DNA of 64,000 bases from Bacillota bacterium (GTDB lineage: Bacteria > Bacillota > Clostridia > Acetivibrionales > DTU013): positions 62,001 through 126,000 of the forward strand of contig JAEXNT010000030.1 of NCBI GenBank assembly GCA_023439545.1, written 5' to 3'. The notes beneath the pieces were generated by a model. It had not been told where the DNA came from, did not search any database, and was given only the letters and a program-made list of their open reading frames with translations. The position numbers and the translations under genes were made by a program. This document shows, in pieces, positions 1 to 9,145 of the stretch; position 1 is the stretch's first letter, and each line of letters starts with the position of its first letter.

Positions 1-185
1 GATAACAGAGTAATATAATTAGCGAGCCCCGCAAATCGTAGATTTTTAATATTACTGAATTTATAAAAACTAAATGTAACTGCCAAAACTAACGGCACAA
101 TCAGCATTCCGAAATAAACAAGAAAGCCTGGGAGCAAATATGCTGTCATGACCAATTTCCGTGGTTGCAATCTCTTATTTTGCAT
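1..185 (-). CDS. Sugar ABC transporter permease, N-terminal part (cut by window edge)
   Basis: The first 61 residues of a MalF/UgpA-type binding-protein-dependent permease are readable on the minus strand and run off position 1. The start is a basic cytoplasmic segment (MQNKRLQPRK), followed by one hydrophobic membrane span and the sequence FAGLANYITLL, which matches the conserved N-terminal stretch (F-x-GL-x-NY-x-x-L) of carbohydrate permeases. A G-rich ribosome site precedes the ATG. It lies 102 bases downstream of the binding-protein gene on the same strand, so the two form a transport operon. Substrate cannot be read from this fragment. Confidence 0.8.
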   Translation of the reverse strand, partial: MQNKRLQPRKLVMTAYLLPGFLVYFGMLIVPLVLAVTFSFYKFSNIKNLRFAGLANYITLL

Positions 186-217
186 CTCAATCAACCCCCC
201 ATGAAGTATACTATAAA

Positions 218-258
218 CTGAAATTTGGCGCGCCGGCTACCAACGCTCCAAATTTCAG
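218..258 (-). terminator. Stem-loop between binding-protein and permease genes
   Basis: An 11-bp perfect inverted repeat (CTGAAATTTGG / CCAAATTTCAG) has a 19-nt loop containing GGCGCGCC. It sits between the solute-binding-protein gene and the permease gene. Such hairpins commonly stabilise the upstream mRNA or partly terminate transcription, so that binding protein is made in excess of permease. There is no strong U tract, so an intra-operon attenuator or processing hairpin is more likely than a full terminator. Confidence 0.5.
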
Positions 259-287
259 TTTAATATTTCTCAGGACTATAAGCTTTG

Positions 288-1658
288 TCAGGGTTTCTGA
301 GCTTCATATGCCCTTTGTACGTCTGCAGCGCATTCCTTAGCAGTAATAGAACCAGAGAGATAACTTGGAATCGCGGATGTAAACGCATTAAAAACGGAAG
401 AATCCAGTTTAGCTGTAATATGCGGCACATTTTTATGAGAGTTCATAACGTCAAACATATCCTGCTGCATCTGTTTCAGACCTGTCAAGTCCACGTCAGC
501 CTCCACTGGCCCCATTTCTCCAATTTCCGCCATGTATTTGCTGTATTTATCTGTCCCCAGCATTTGAAGGAAAGCAATGGCTGCCTGCTTTTTCATTTCA
601 TTGTCTGCAACTTTTACATTGAGTGCAAACCCCTGCGGAACGGCATAATCGATCGTAGGCTCTTTACCGCTGAAGGTCGGAACTGCAGCCACGCGGATAG
701 TATCCGAAATACCAGGATATTTTTCTTCATAAGAAATGATGGAGTTTGCAACCCAGCTACCGCTGATGTGAGCACTTGCATTTCCTTTTGCCAGTTCAGC
801 GACAGCCCACTGGTCATCTGCAGAAACAAAATCCGGATTCCAAAGCGGGAGCAGCGTGCCGAGTTTTTCTAGGGCCTCAACCAAACTATCATCAGTAAAA
901 GCAGCTTTACCATCCATTGCATTGATGGAATCCACCCAATCAGAACCACATACCTCATGAACCATTGCATTAAAATAAGAGGTCATTGAGAAGAAGGGCA
1001 GCTTGTTTCCATAAATAATAGTTGGGACCCCCTTGCCTTTAAAATATTTATCGGCTTTCAACATTTCATCCCACGTCTTAGGGAATTCTTCATAACCTGC
1101 TTCCTTCCACATATCTGCATTGTAATACACATAGTTGTACGTTGTGTACTTAATTGGAACGCCATAAACAGCGCCCTCATAGCTGAACGTATTCAAATTG
1201 TCACGGTAAAATGATCGATCAAAATAATCGGAAACATCCAAAAGCATTTTGTCCTTTTTAACAGCATCAAACACCGCGCCGTTGAGATAAACCACGTCTG
1301 GCAACTCATCTGAAGCGGCAAGCACGGACAGCCGTTCAAATACCTCGCTGGAACCCAGCGCCGTCACATTCAGTGTAACATTAGGATATTTTGCGGCAAA
1401 TTCGTCCTGTACACGCAGGTACATCCTGGTGCTGGCAACCGTTTCAGCTGTTTCCTTGGTGTGTTCATGAATAATGGAGAGAGTAATGTCCTCCTTGGTC
1501 CAATCCTTCTTTTCTGAGGTTTCTGCCAATGCGCCCGATGTTGAGGCTGACGAGCTTTTTTCCTGTGAAGAATCTTCACCGGAAGGTGTGCATGCAGTCA
1601 TGACAACAAATAGGAATAGCACGATAAGTATTGCTGCAACTTTCCTCTTTTCTTTCAT
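288..1658 (-). CDS. Extracellular sugar-binding lipoprotein (ABC transporter, SBP family 1)
   Basis: 456 residues. The N-terminus is a lipoprotein signal (basic MKEKRKVA, hydrophobic stretch, lipobox ending TAC with the lipidated Cys at about residue 23), followed by a Ser/Glu-rich linker. The mature part resembles family 1 extracellular solute-binding proteins: a DVVYLNG segment after the first lobe, a GVPIKYTTYNYVYYN segment, and KTWDEMLKAD. It should capture a sugar or oligosaccharide outside the membrane and deliver it to the permease encoded downstream. It is divergent from the YesM-like kinase gene, the usual arrangement for sensing the same sugar. The substrate is not predictable from sequence alone. 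Confidence 0.88.
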   Translation of the reverse strand: MKEKRKVAAILIVLFLFVVMTACTPSGEDSSQEKSSSASTSGALAETSEKKDWTKEDITLSIIHEHTKETAETVASTRMYLRVQDEFAAKYPNVTLNVTALGSSEVFERLSVLAASDELPDVVYLNGAVFDAVKKDKMLLDVSDYFDRSFYRDNLNTFSYEGAVYGVPIKYTTYNYVYYNADMWKEAGYEEFPKTWDEMLKADKYFKGKGVPTIIYGNKLPFFSMTSYFNAMVHEVCGSDWVDSINAMDGKAAFTDDSLVEALEKLGTLLPLWNPDFVSADDQWAVAELAKGNASAHISGSWVANSIISYEEKYPGISDTIRVAAVPTFSGKEPTIDYAVPQGFALNVKVADNEMKKQAAIAFLQMLGTDKYSKYMAEIGEMGPVEADVDLTGLKQMQQDMFDVMNSHKNVPHITAKLDSSVFNAFTSAIPSYLSGSITAKECAADVQRAYEAQKP

Positions 1659-1897
1659 TTTGACACCCCCAAATGTAATATGTTGACGTTTATTCTACTA
1701 CAGAAAATTGCATTAAAAAACCTTTATAATTATTATTTGTTGTTTATATTTTGAGTACTGCTACGCATTTTTACAATGAATTTAAGACAATATCCTTATT
1801 ATTGTACTTTTAATAACTATTTTGAACATCCAACCTAAAGAGATATGGTGGTATAATTAAATATAAAATTGTATATATAACCGAGAGGGAATCTTTT

Positions 1898-3661
1898 TTG
1901 ATTAAAAATCTTAGCCTTAAAACTAAATTTATTACAAACAATATTTTGGTCGGTTTTTTCCCATTTGTTATAATTGCTTTCATTTCCTTTTCGTTTTTAT
2001 CAAGGGTATCAGAAAACGAGAGGAATGTTTCTATATATTATAATGTTCAGAACGTTGCCAACACACTGGACAATACCATAACTAATTTCAATGAGCTTTC
2101 CAAATTTATCGTTGGCAATGAGTATGTCCGTGCTTTCCTGATTCCTGATTATGAAATTAATTCCACGCTTTACCACAAGGCATATGAAAACGCAAAACGG
2201 GCACTCTACGGTTTGCCCTTTGGTACCACATCAATACAGGGGGTAGGCATTTTTAGTGCCGACAGACAGAGAAGCATTATCTCTGGTTCCTTGACACGGC
2301 TGAGTGTCACCGACGTAGAATTGCAAAAGGCAATCGCACTAAAGGGCGGTTGGTTTTGGAGTGTAAATAATAATGAAATGGCCCTATGTCGCATGCTACG
2401 TGATAAAACAAACGTCACTTCCAGTTTAGGAATTATAAAAATCGTAATAGATCGGGACTATATTGAAAAATTTTTTATTTCAGAAAACGAGTGGATTAAT
2501 CCATCCTTTGTAATTCTTAATGTTATGGACAATAGCATTTTGTACAGAAACACGGAAAATGAATACATACAAAGCTTTTTTGAGGCAAAACACAGTATGG
2601 ACTCTCTTACTGAAAACGACCGTACAACTTATTTTTACGAAACGGAACAATCGGGCGTTTATATAACACCGTGGGTTCTATCCGATCAAAAAACCATATT
2701 AATAGGGATTACGCCCGCTGTAGGATTCCGATACTCACTTATTCTGAAAAGACTCATGGCAGGTGCATTTTTCCTTGCCTGTATTCTTTCGATTGTACAG
2801 CTGCTATTGTTCCGCCGATTAATCCTTCGTCCTTTAAAAAAGCTTGGAACCTTAATGAAGTCTATCGAATCCGAAGATTTTTCGGCACGTTTTAAAATTC
2901 GCGGCAATGACGAAATTTCTGTATTGGGTAATCAATTTAATATGATGTCAGATAAACTGCAGTTTCTTTATAATGAAGTTTATTGCAGTAAATTACAAAT
3001 GAAAAACGCAGAAATTAAGGCGTTGCAAGCAGAAATAAACCCGCATTTTCTATTTAATACCTTAAATACAATCTACTGGACAATCAAAACGAATGAATCG
3101 AAAGCTGCGGAAAAAATGATTCGAGACTTTGCGGCACTTTTTCGGCTCTCCCTTTATAGTACCAGCAGCGGGCTGGTTCCGCTCGAAGTAGAGCTCGAAC
3201 ACATCTTTTGCTATTTACGCTTGCAAAAAGCCCGTATGTGCGAACGCCTGATCTATTCCATTGAAGTCGAAATAGAACCGGAAGTCCGTAAACAGCTGCA
3301 GGTATTGAAACTAATTTTACAGCCTTTGGTGGAGAATGCAATTATACACCACAAAGCCGTCGATACGCCCATTGAGATCCATGTCACTGTATATGAAGCC
3401 GAGAAAAACCTTTATTATATGGTACATGACAATGGCACGCACGCCGATTTCGACAAAATTAATCGGATTATACACGACTCTTCTTTTGCGTCTTATGGTA
3501 CGCACGGTCTGGCGCTTCGCAACACAAGCGAAAGAATCAAATTGAAATTTGGAGAACGTTATGGGATTACCTGCAGTTCACCAGTAGACGGAGGTACAGC
3601 TTTTGTTGTAAATCTGCCTTTACTGTATAATGATAAAGAAAGGAACAATGGCGATGTATAA
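1898..3661 (+). CDS. YesM-type sensor histidine kinase
   Basis: 587 residues. It begins at a TTG codon eight bases after a GAGAGGG ribosome site. An N-terminal membrane span (about residues 15-35), an extracellular sensing region of about 250 residues and a second span near residue 290 are followed by a HAMP segment (RRLILRPLKKLGTLMKSIE) and the His_kinase domain of the YesM/LytS class. The phospho-acceptor His is about residue 383 in QAEINPHFLFNTLN. A HATPase N box (LQPLVENAIIHH) and a G-box-like HDNGTHADFD follow. It overlaps the next gene, a YesN-type regulator. Kinases of this class usually sense sugars and control adjacent ABC transporters. Confidence 0.9.
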   Translation: MIKNLSLKTKFITNNILVGFFPFVIIAFISFSFLSRVSENERNVSIYYNVQNVANTLDNTITNFNELSKFIVGNEYVRAFLIPDYEINSTLYHKAYENAKRALYGLPFGTTSIQGVGIFSADRQRSIISGSLTRLSVTDVELQKAIALKGGWFWSVNNNEMALCRMLRDKTNVTSSLGIIKIVIDRDYIEKFFISENEWINPSFVILNVMDNSILYRNTENEYIQSFFEAKHSMDSLTENDRTTYFYETEQSGVYITPWVLSDQKTILIGITPAVGFRYSLILKRLMAGAFFLACILSIVQLLLFRRLILRPLKKLGTLMKSIESEDFSARFKIRGNDEISVLGNQFNMMSDKLQFLYNEVYCSKLQMKNAEIKALQAEINPHFLFNTLNTIYWTIKTNESKAAEKMIRDFAALFRLSLYSTSSGLVPLEVELEHIFCYLRLQKARMCERLIYSIEVEIEPEVRKQLQVLKLILQPLVENAIIHHKAVDTPIEIHVTVYEAEKNLYYMVHDNGTHADFDKINRIIHDSSFASYGTHGLALRNTSERIKLKFGERYGITCSSPVDGGTAFVVNLPLLYNDKERNNGDV

Positions 3662-5159
3662 ATTGATGCTTGTAGATGATGAACCTATCATTATACGGGG
3701 GCTGCGGGAATATGTCGAATGGGAACAATACAACATTATAATTGTCGGCGAGGCGGAAAACGGCATGAGTGCCATGAAAAAAGCGCTGATACTTCAACCG
3801 GATATTGTCCTATGTGATATAGAAATGCCTCTTGTAGACGGCATCGCCTTTGCCAAAGAGATGCATAAAATGCTTCCCTGCTCTAAAATTATATTTCTCA
3901 CTGGTTTTTCAAAACAGGAATACATGCTCGAAGCCATACGAAATCATGTATTTGACTATATTATGAAGCCTGTGGCAGCAGAGGAAATTCTAGAAGCCGT
4001 TGTCAAAGCACGGGACGAAATAGAACGAAGTATTGTAGAAAACGGCCGCAATCTAAAAATCGGCCATGTTTTTTCAGAAAACTTAAAGCTGCTGCAGGAG
4101 AGCTTTGTAAATCAATTACTCACAACAAGCATGTCACCGGAAGAAATCAGGGATCACGTTGAAACACTTTCTTTACCTTTTCATGGCCCTCGGTATCTTC
4201 TTCTTATGATGTATGGATATCCGCACACCAAATGGATGCTTGTGCAAAAAATACAAACGGTTTTCATGCAATTCAAACCTACAATTGTACAAGTAGCAAA
4301 ATCAAAAATTGTTCTCACCATTTTGAACGTAGGTTTGTCGCACACATTTGCTGAATTTTCCGCGCAATATGAAACTCATTTTCTGCATAACGGCATGATT
4401 GTGGGCGCAGTGGTCTGCTCAGAAGCCACAGAAGATATAAAAGATTTACAAAAGGTTTTCGCAGATAGCTTTCCTGCAGCGCAAAAAGGTGTTTGGTTTC
4501 CGGAGGGTAAGTTCATCCTCGCTGCAAACCTATCTTATTTGGATACGGAGTCTTCTTGTGATGTTTCCGACATGAAAAAAAAGCTGTTTGACACAATTCG
4601 CGAAGGTCTGCCCGATCAAATTTCGGCATCAGCCGAAGCTTTGTTTCAGGCACTGGTTGATAAAAAGATGGAATTTCCGCGGTTTATAGAAACAATAAAT
4701 CAAATTATTCATGCTGTTAATATACTCTACAATATTGACGAAAACGATTATATCCAAGAAGATCATTACAACATCACAGAAATACGGAAACTTTTTCTGG
4801 AGCGCTGCAAAATTACCAGCTCCAAACAACACAAATACGGTGACGGGCAATTAGGCAGAGCACTGCGATATATAGAAAAAAATTTTACTTCCGATATTTC
4901 TCTTGAAAAAATGGCAGCCGATTTATACATTTCTACCACATACCTTTCAAAAATTTTAAACGAGAAATCACAGTTGGGCTTTTACGGTTGGTTGAACTAT
5001 TTCCGCATTCAAAGGGCGCGTGAGCTGTTGGAGCAAACGAACCTCCACTTTTACGAGATTGCAGAAAAGGTAGGATACAGCTCTTACAAAACTTTTTCTG
5101 TTCACTTTCTTTCTATAACCGGCGAAACAGCCCAAAAATACAGGACACTGTATCAATAA
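3648..5159 (+). CDS. YesN-type response regulator with AraC-family DNA-binding domain
   Basis: Receiver domain at the N-terminus (YKLMLVDDEP; phospho-acceptor Asp about residue 57 in VLCDIEMP; Lys in DYIMKPVAAEE), a long middle region, and a C-terminal AraC-type double helix-turn-helix (ISLEKMAADLYISTTYLSKI, then VGYSSYKTFSVHF). The ATG at 3648 is four bases after AAAGAAAGG. A second ATG at 3654 is also possible, at ten bases. Both overlap the end of the kinase gene, so translation is probably coupled. It likely activates the divergent sugar transport operon upstream. Confidence 0.9.
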   Translation: MAMYKLMLVDDEPIIIRGLREYVEWEQYNIIIVGEAENGMSAMKKALILQPDIVLCDIEMPLVDGIAFAKEMHKMLPCSKIIFLTGFSKQEYMLEAIRNHVFDYIMKPVAAEEILEAVVKARDEIERSIVENGRNLKIGHVFSENLKLLQESFVNQLLTTSMSPEEIRDHVETLSLPFHGPRYLLLMMYGYPHTKWMLVQKIQTVFMQFKPTIVQVAKSKIVLTILNVGLSHTFAEFSAQYETHFLHNGMIVGAVVCSEATEDIKDLQKVFADSFPAAQKGVWFPEGKFILAANLSYLDTESSCDVSDMKKKLFDTIREGLPDQISASAEALFQALVDKKMEFPRFIETINQIIHAVNILYNIDENDYIQEDHYNITEIRKLFLERCKITSSKQHKYGDGQLGRALRYIEKNFTSDISLEKMAADLYISTTYLSKILNEKSQLGFYGWLNYFRIQRARELLEQTNLHFYEIAEKVGYSSYKTFSVHFLSITGETAQKYRTLYQ

Positions 5160-5221
5160 ACTATGAATACTGCAATTATTATACTAGTTGTTAGTACGAC
5201 TTTTTTCCAGGAAAGATATCC

Positions 5222-5383
5222 TTACGACCTGCCCATTATTTCTGCAATCTGTTTGTTTACTTCATCCAGAAAAGGGTGAGGATTTCCGTTTTTGAACTCC
5301 TTGACGAACATATCCCATAATGCGTCGAATTCGTCAGGCATGGACAAAATCAATCCCGGCAATCGGGTATGTACAGGAGTTTG
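5222..5383 (-). pseudogene. C-terminal remnant of an extracellular solute-binding protein
   Basis: A 53-codon open segment on the minus strand ends at TAA (5222-5224) and reads QTPVHTRLPGLIL, then MPDEFDALWDMFVKEF, then DEVNKQIAEIMGRS. This composition and ending resemble the last helices of sugar-binding lipoproteins. It has no start or signal peptide: going upstream the frame closes at a TAA (5384-5386) and then overlaps the 3' end of the uridine-kinase-like gene in another frame. The junction between the remnant and the intact neighbouring gene lies within about 10 bases of 5390. It marks one end of the sugar-transport module. Confidence 0.6.
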
Positions 5384-5391
5384 TTACCTGC

Positions 5392-7056
5392 TCAATAAAA
5401 GCAGCTGCCCCCGAGGAACTCCCTGATTATCGAGTTTGCGGGCACATCCTTCGGGTCTATCGGCAGGAAGTAGCTCAGGAACTCAATCAGCCTGTTGGCC
5501 TCGGAAAATTCCTCAGCCGTGTTGTTCACCTCATTGAGAAGCGGTTCGGCAAGGGTCTTCAGTACGCTGAGCTCATACATCAGCGCCGAATTGAACATCA
5601 CGTCGGCGCTCTCCTGAAACGGAAAGATGTTCCTTTCCTCTCCGCGCCTGACCGACGGCCACCTTTTTATAGTATTGAGCGCGTTGCTGCCCCTGAACTG
5701 ATGATCCCTTACGATGCGCCTTATGATCCTGTTGTCGGTCGCCGGAATCCTGTTATGATCGTCTATATTCATAGAAGTCAGAGCGCTTACGTATATTTTG
5801 AATTTCTGCTCCCTTGGTATCTCGGACGTCAGCTTCTCGTTGAGTCCGTGTATGCCTTCGATCACAAGGATATTATTATCATCGATCCGCATTTTTTTGC
5901 CGACCGGCTCCCTCGATCCCTTGGTGAAATTGAATATGGGCAGCTCGACCTCGCGCCCCTCGATTAGCTCTCTCAGCTGCCTGTTGAACAATTTGACGTC
6001 GATTGCCTCAAGCGCTTCAAAATCGTAATCGCCTGATTCGTCCTTCGGTGTGTCCTCGCGGTTGACAAAATAATCGTCGAGCGATATGGTCACGGGCTTT
6101 AAGCCGTTTACCCTGAGCTGTATTGACAGTCTTTGTGCGAACGTGGTCTTTCCCGAGGAGGATGGCCCGGAAATAAGCACAATACGCTTTTTGCCGCTGT
6201 TCGAGATGGTATCCGCGATACTTGCGAGTTTCTTTTCATGCAATGCCTCGGATATCCTTATGATCTCGGTGGACTTTCCCGCCTTTATCAGATCGTTGAG
6301 CGCGCCGACATTCTCTACTTCGAGTATCCTGCCCCACTTCTTGAATTCGAGGTATACATTGAAAAGCTTCTGCTGTTCTTCATATGCAGGCAGCGTATCA
6401 GGCGAGGTCTTGTCGGGGAAGCTTACTATCAGCCCGCCTTCGTGGTACCTAAGGCCGAAAACCTTGATATACCCGGTGTCCGGCGCCATGTATCCGTAGA
6501 AGTAATCATCCAGGCCATCGCAGTTGTATATGGTAACCAATTTCTTGTTTCTGTGCTCGACAGTGTGATACCTGTCCATCCTGCCGGTCGACGCAAACAG
6601 CGCCTCGGCCTCCGAAAGAGGTATCTCGCGTTTTTTGAACGGTATCGCCAGCGAGACGATTTCGTGCATCCTTTCTTCGATGCGCTCGACCTCCGGCGCC
6701 TCCAGCGCCTTGTCTCCCTGTATTTCACAAAACAGCCCCCTGCTTATCGCATGGCTGATAATGACACGCCTGTCCGGGAAAAGGTCATACACCGCCTTCA
6801 TCAGTATGAAATAAAGGCTGCGCCTGTAAATCCTCATTCCGTCTTCGTTGGTAAGGTCCATGAATCTGACGCTGCAGTCGCGGTTCAATACGTAGCTCAG
6901 TTCTCTGACGTCATTGTCGACCTTCGCTGCAATGACCGGCGTACTAAACCCGCCGGCATAGTCCCCCGCCAGCTCGTATAGAGTCATTCCCTTGTCGATC
7001 AATATTGCATCGTCCTGTCCGACAGCCACTTTTACCTTGTCATTTGAATACGCCAT
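5392..7056 (-). CDS. Uridine kinase-like protein with N-terminal TGS/ThrRS-like domains
   Basis: 554 residues, preceded by GGGGGAG. The first 60 or so residues look like a TGS domain, followed by a threonyl-tRNA-synthetase-like editing-type region (SHAISRGLFCEI). The C-terminal half is a phosphoribulokinase/uridine kinase P-loop domain (GPSSSGKTTF at about residues 296-305, then ISLDDYFVNRED and VIEGIHGLN). The ending NSIIREFLGGSCFY looks like a complete family C-terminus, so the gene is intact although it touches a pseudogene remnant. The family is common in clostridia. The substrate is assumed to be a nucleoside but is not proved. Confidence 0.85.
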   Translation of the reverse strand: MAYSNDKVKVAVGQDDAILIDKGMTLYELAGDYAGGFSTPVIAAKVDNDVRELSYVLNRDCSVRFMDLTNEDGMRIYRRSLYFILMKAVYDLFPDRRVIISHAISRGLFCEIQGDKALEAPEVERIEERMHEIVSLAIPFKKREIPLSEAEALFASTGRMDRYHTVEHRNKKLVTIYNCDGLDDYFYGYMAPDTGYIKVFGLRYHEGGLIVSFPDKTSPDTLPAYEEQQKLFNVYLEFKKWGRILEVENVGALNDLIKAGKSTEIIRISEALHEKKLASIADTISNSGKKRIVLISGPSSSGKTTFAQRLSIQLRVNGLKPVTISLDDYFVNREDTPKDESGDYDFEALEAIDVKLFNRQLRELIEGREVELPIFNFTKGSREPVGKKMRIDDNNILVIEGIHGLNEKLTSEIPREQKFKIYVSALTSMNIDDHNRIPATDNRIIRRIVRDHQFRGSNALNTIKRWPSVRRGEERNIFPFQESADVMFNSALMYELSVLKTLAEPLLNEVNNTAEEFSEANRLIEFLSYFLPIDPKDVPANSIIREFLGGSCFY

Positions 7057-7332
7057 AGCATCTCCCCCGCAGTTTCAATTATGAAATGCTCCCCGCTAGC
7101 CAAGTTTGCATGGTTTGCAGGGAAAATCGCCCATAAGCTTTGGAAGCTACTTTTTACAGTGCAATCAATTATTACTTATATTATAATATATTTATATCAT
7201 GTTTGACAGGAACCTCAGAAATAAGATAATATGGGATGGTGAATTTTGCTGGGTAAACCGGCTAAATCAACCTGTCGTGCCGTTTGGCACTACACAATAT
7301 TATAATAATATTAAAGGAATGGTTTTTGAAAA

Positions 7333-8946
7333 ATGCCGGAAAAGAAAGAAGTAATAAAGAACGAAACCAGAAGGAGAAAAACCTTTGCAATCATATCGCA
7401 TCCTGACGCAGGCAAAACTACGCTGACCGAAAAATTGCTGCTTTATGGCGGCGCAATAAGGCTGGCCGGAACGGTAAAGGCAAGGAAGGCCGGCAGTTAT
7501 GCGGTTTCCGATTGGATGGAAATAGAAAAGCAGAGAGGTATATCGGTAACCTCGAGCGTAATGCAGTTCGAATATGCCGATCATTTTATAAATATTCTCG
7601 ACACCCCAGGCCACCAGGACTTCAGTGAAGACACCTACCGCACGCTTGTCGCCGCAGACAGCGCAGTTATGCTCATAGACGGAGCAAAGGGCGTCGAAGC
7701 CCAGACGATTAAGCTGTTTCACGTTTGTAAAATGCGTGGCATACCGATCTTCACCTTTGTAAACAAAATGGACCGTGCCAGCAAGGACCCGTTCGAGCTG
7801 ATGGAAGAGATAGAGAACGTGCTCGGCATACGTTCGTATCCCATGAATTGGCCGATAGGTACGGACGGCGACTTCAAGGGCGTTTATAACAGGAAGGAAA
7901 AGCAGATAGAGCTTTTCGAAGGCGGAAGGCATGGCCAGACGGAAGTAAACTCGATAAAGGGCAGCGTCGATGACAAGGTGTTTGCGGACCTGCTCGGCAG
8001 CCATTACCACGATAAGCTCTGCGAGGACATAGAACTCCTTGACATGGCCGGCGACGAGTTTTCAATGGACAAGATAAACAAGGGCGAGCTCACGCCCATG
8101 TTCTTTGGCAGCGCTATGACGAATTTCGGCGTGGAGCCGTTCCTTGAAGAATTCATCAGGCTTGCGCCCTGCCCTGGGATCCGCAATTCGACTGAAGGCG
8201 AGGTTGATCCGGAAACCGCCGATTTCTCAGGCTTTGTTTTCAAAATACAGGCCAATATGAACCCCACGCACAGGGACAGGATTGCGTTCATACGAATATG
8301 CTCCGGGCAGTTTACGCGGGGTATGTCCGTTTATCACGTACAGGAAGCGAAAGAGATCCGGCTCGCTCAGCCCCAGCAGTTCATGGCGCAGGAGCGCGCT
8401 ATCGTTGAGGAAGCCTACCCCGGTGATATCATCGGAGTATTCGATCCGGGAATATTCAAAATCGGGGACACTCTGGTCGAAGGAAACGGCCGCTTCAAAT
8501 TCGAAGGCATCCCCGTCTTCCCCGCGGAGCATTTCGCGCGTATAACGCCCATGGATTCGATGAAAAGAAAGCAGTTTGTCAAAGGGATAAGCCAGCTTTC
8601 CGAGGAAGGAGCGATACAGGTCTTCAAGCAGCCGGACACAGGTATGGAAAACATTATAATAGGCGCTGTCGGCGTACTTCAGTTCGAGGTGCTCGAGCAC
8701 AGACTCAAACACGAATACGGCGTGGACTTGAGGATAACACAGCTTCCGTTCAGATTTGCACGCTGGCCCATATCGGAGACCGATATGGACAAATTGAAGC
8801 AGCTCAACCTAACAAGTTCAACAATGCTTGTCGAGGACAACGACTCCAGACCCGTGCTGCTGTTCGAAAACGACTGGTCCATACGCTGGGCCGAGGAGCG
8901 CAACAAAGGGCTTGAGCTAGCCGACATAGCAGCAGTAAACAATTAA
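7333..8946 (+). CDS. prfC: Peptide chain release factor 3
   Basis: 537 residues, the usual RF3 length. Translation-factor GTPase motifs are all present: SHPDAGKTT (G1, residues 22-30), RGISVTSS (G2), DTPGHQDFSEDTYRTL (G3), NKMDR (G4). The domain II and III sequences that follow are typical of RF3, which recycles RF1 and RF2 after termination in the cytosol. It stands alone. A strong hairpin with a T run follows at 8964-9017. A 276-base gap upstream (7057-7332) separates it from the divergent uridine-kinase-like gene, and I recognise nothing else in that gap. Confidence 0.95.
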   Translation: MPEKKEVIKNETRRRKTFAIISHPDAGKTTLTEKLLLYGGAIRLAGTVKARKAGSYAVSDWMEIEKQRGISVTSSVMQFEYADHFINILDTPGHQDFSEDTYRTLVAADSAVMLIDGAKGVEAQTIKLFHVCKMRGIPIFTFVNKMDRASKDPFELMEEIENVLGIRSYPMNWPIGTDGDFKGVYNRKEKQIELFEGGRHGQTEVNSIKGSVDDKVFADLLGSHYHDKLCEDIELLDMAGDEFSMDKINKGELTPMFFGSAMTNFGVEPFLEEFIRLAPCPGIRNSTEGEVDPETADFSGFVFKIQANMNPTHRDRIAFIRICSGQFTRGMSVYHVQEAKEIRLAQPQQFMAQERAIVEEAYPGDIIGVFDPGIFKIGDTLVEGNGRFKFEGIPVFPAEHFARITPMDSMKRKQFVKGISQLSEEGAIQVFKQPDTGMENIIIGAVGVLQFEVLEHRLKHEYGVDLRITQLPFRFARWPISETDMDKLKQLNLTSSTMLVEDNDSRPVLLFENDWSIRWAEERNKGLELADIAAVNN

Positions 8947-8963
8947 ATAGCGATTCAGCATAG

Positions 8964-9017
8964 AGAATATAATGCTGCGAGTGCTATCATATTGGCCTGC
9001 GGCATTATATTCTTTTT
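8964..9017 (+). terminator. Rho-independent terminator after prfC
   Basis: GAATATAATGC pairs with GCATTATATTC (11 bp, with GC-rich pairs extending the stem inward) around a loop of roughly 25-30 nt, followed by TTTTTT at about 9012. It lies 18 bases past the prfC stop. Confidence 0.8.
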
Positions 9018-9072
9018 TATTTCCAAAGCAGAGAAAGAGATCGCAACCGACTCCCATATTTTCGACGTACTA

Positions 9073-9115
9073 GGACAAAAGTCCCGTTTCCTGACTGGGA
9101 AAAATAAGGTATAAT
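9073..9115 (+). promoter_or_regulatory. Promoter region of the 9146 gene with a short palindrome
   Basis: A TATAAT -10 element is at 9110-9115, about 30 bases before the start codon. No good -35 is visible at 17 bp. A palindrome GGACAAAAGTCC (9073-9084) lies just upstream and could be an operator for an activator that replaces the -35 element. This is inference from layout only. Confidence 0.4.
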
Positions 9116-9145
9116 GATAATAAAAATACATTGGAGCGGCTGCAA

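Noticed and set aside
6133..6981. Plus-strand open frame opposite the uridine-kinase-like gene (282 residues)
   Set aside because: Antisense shadow of a conserved gene with no protein family resemblance.
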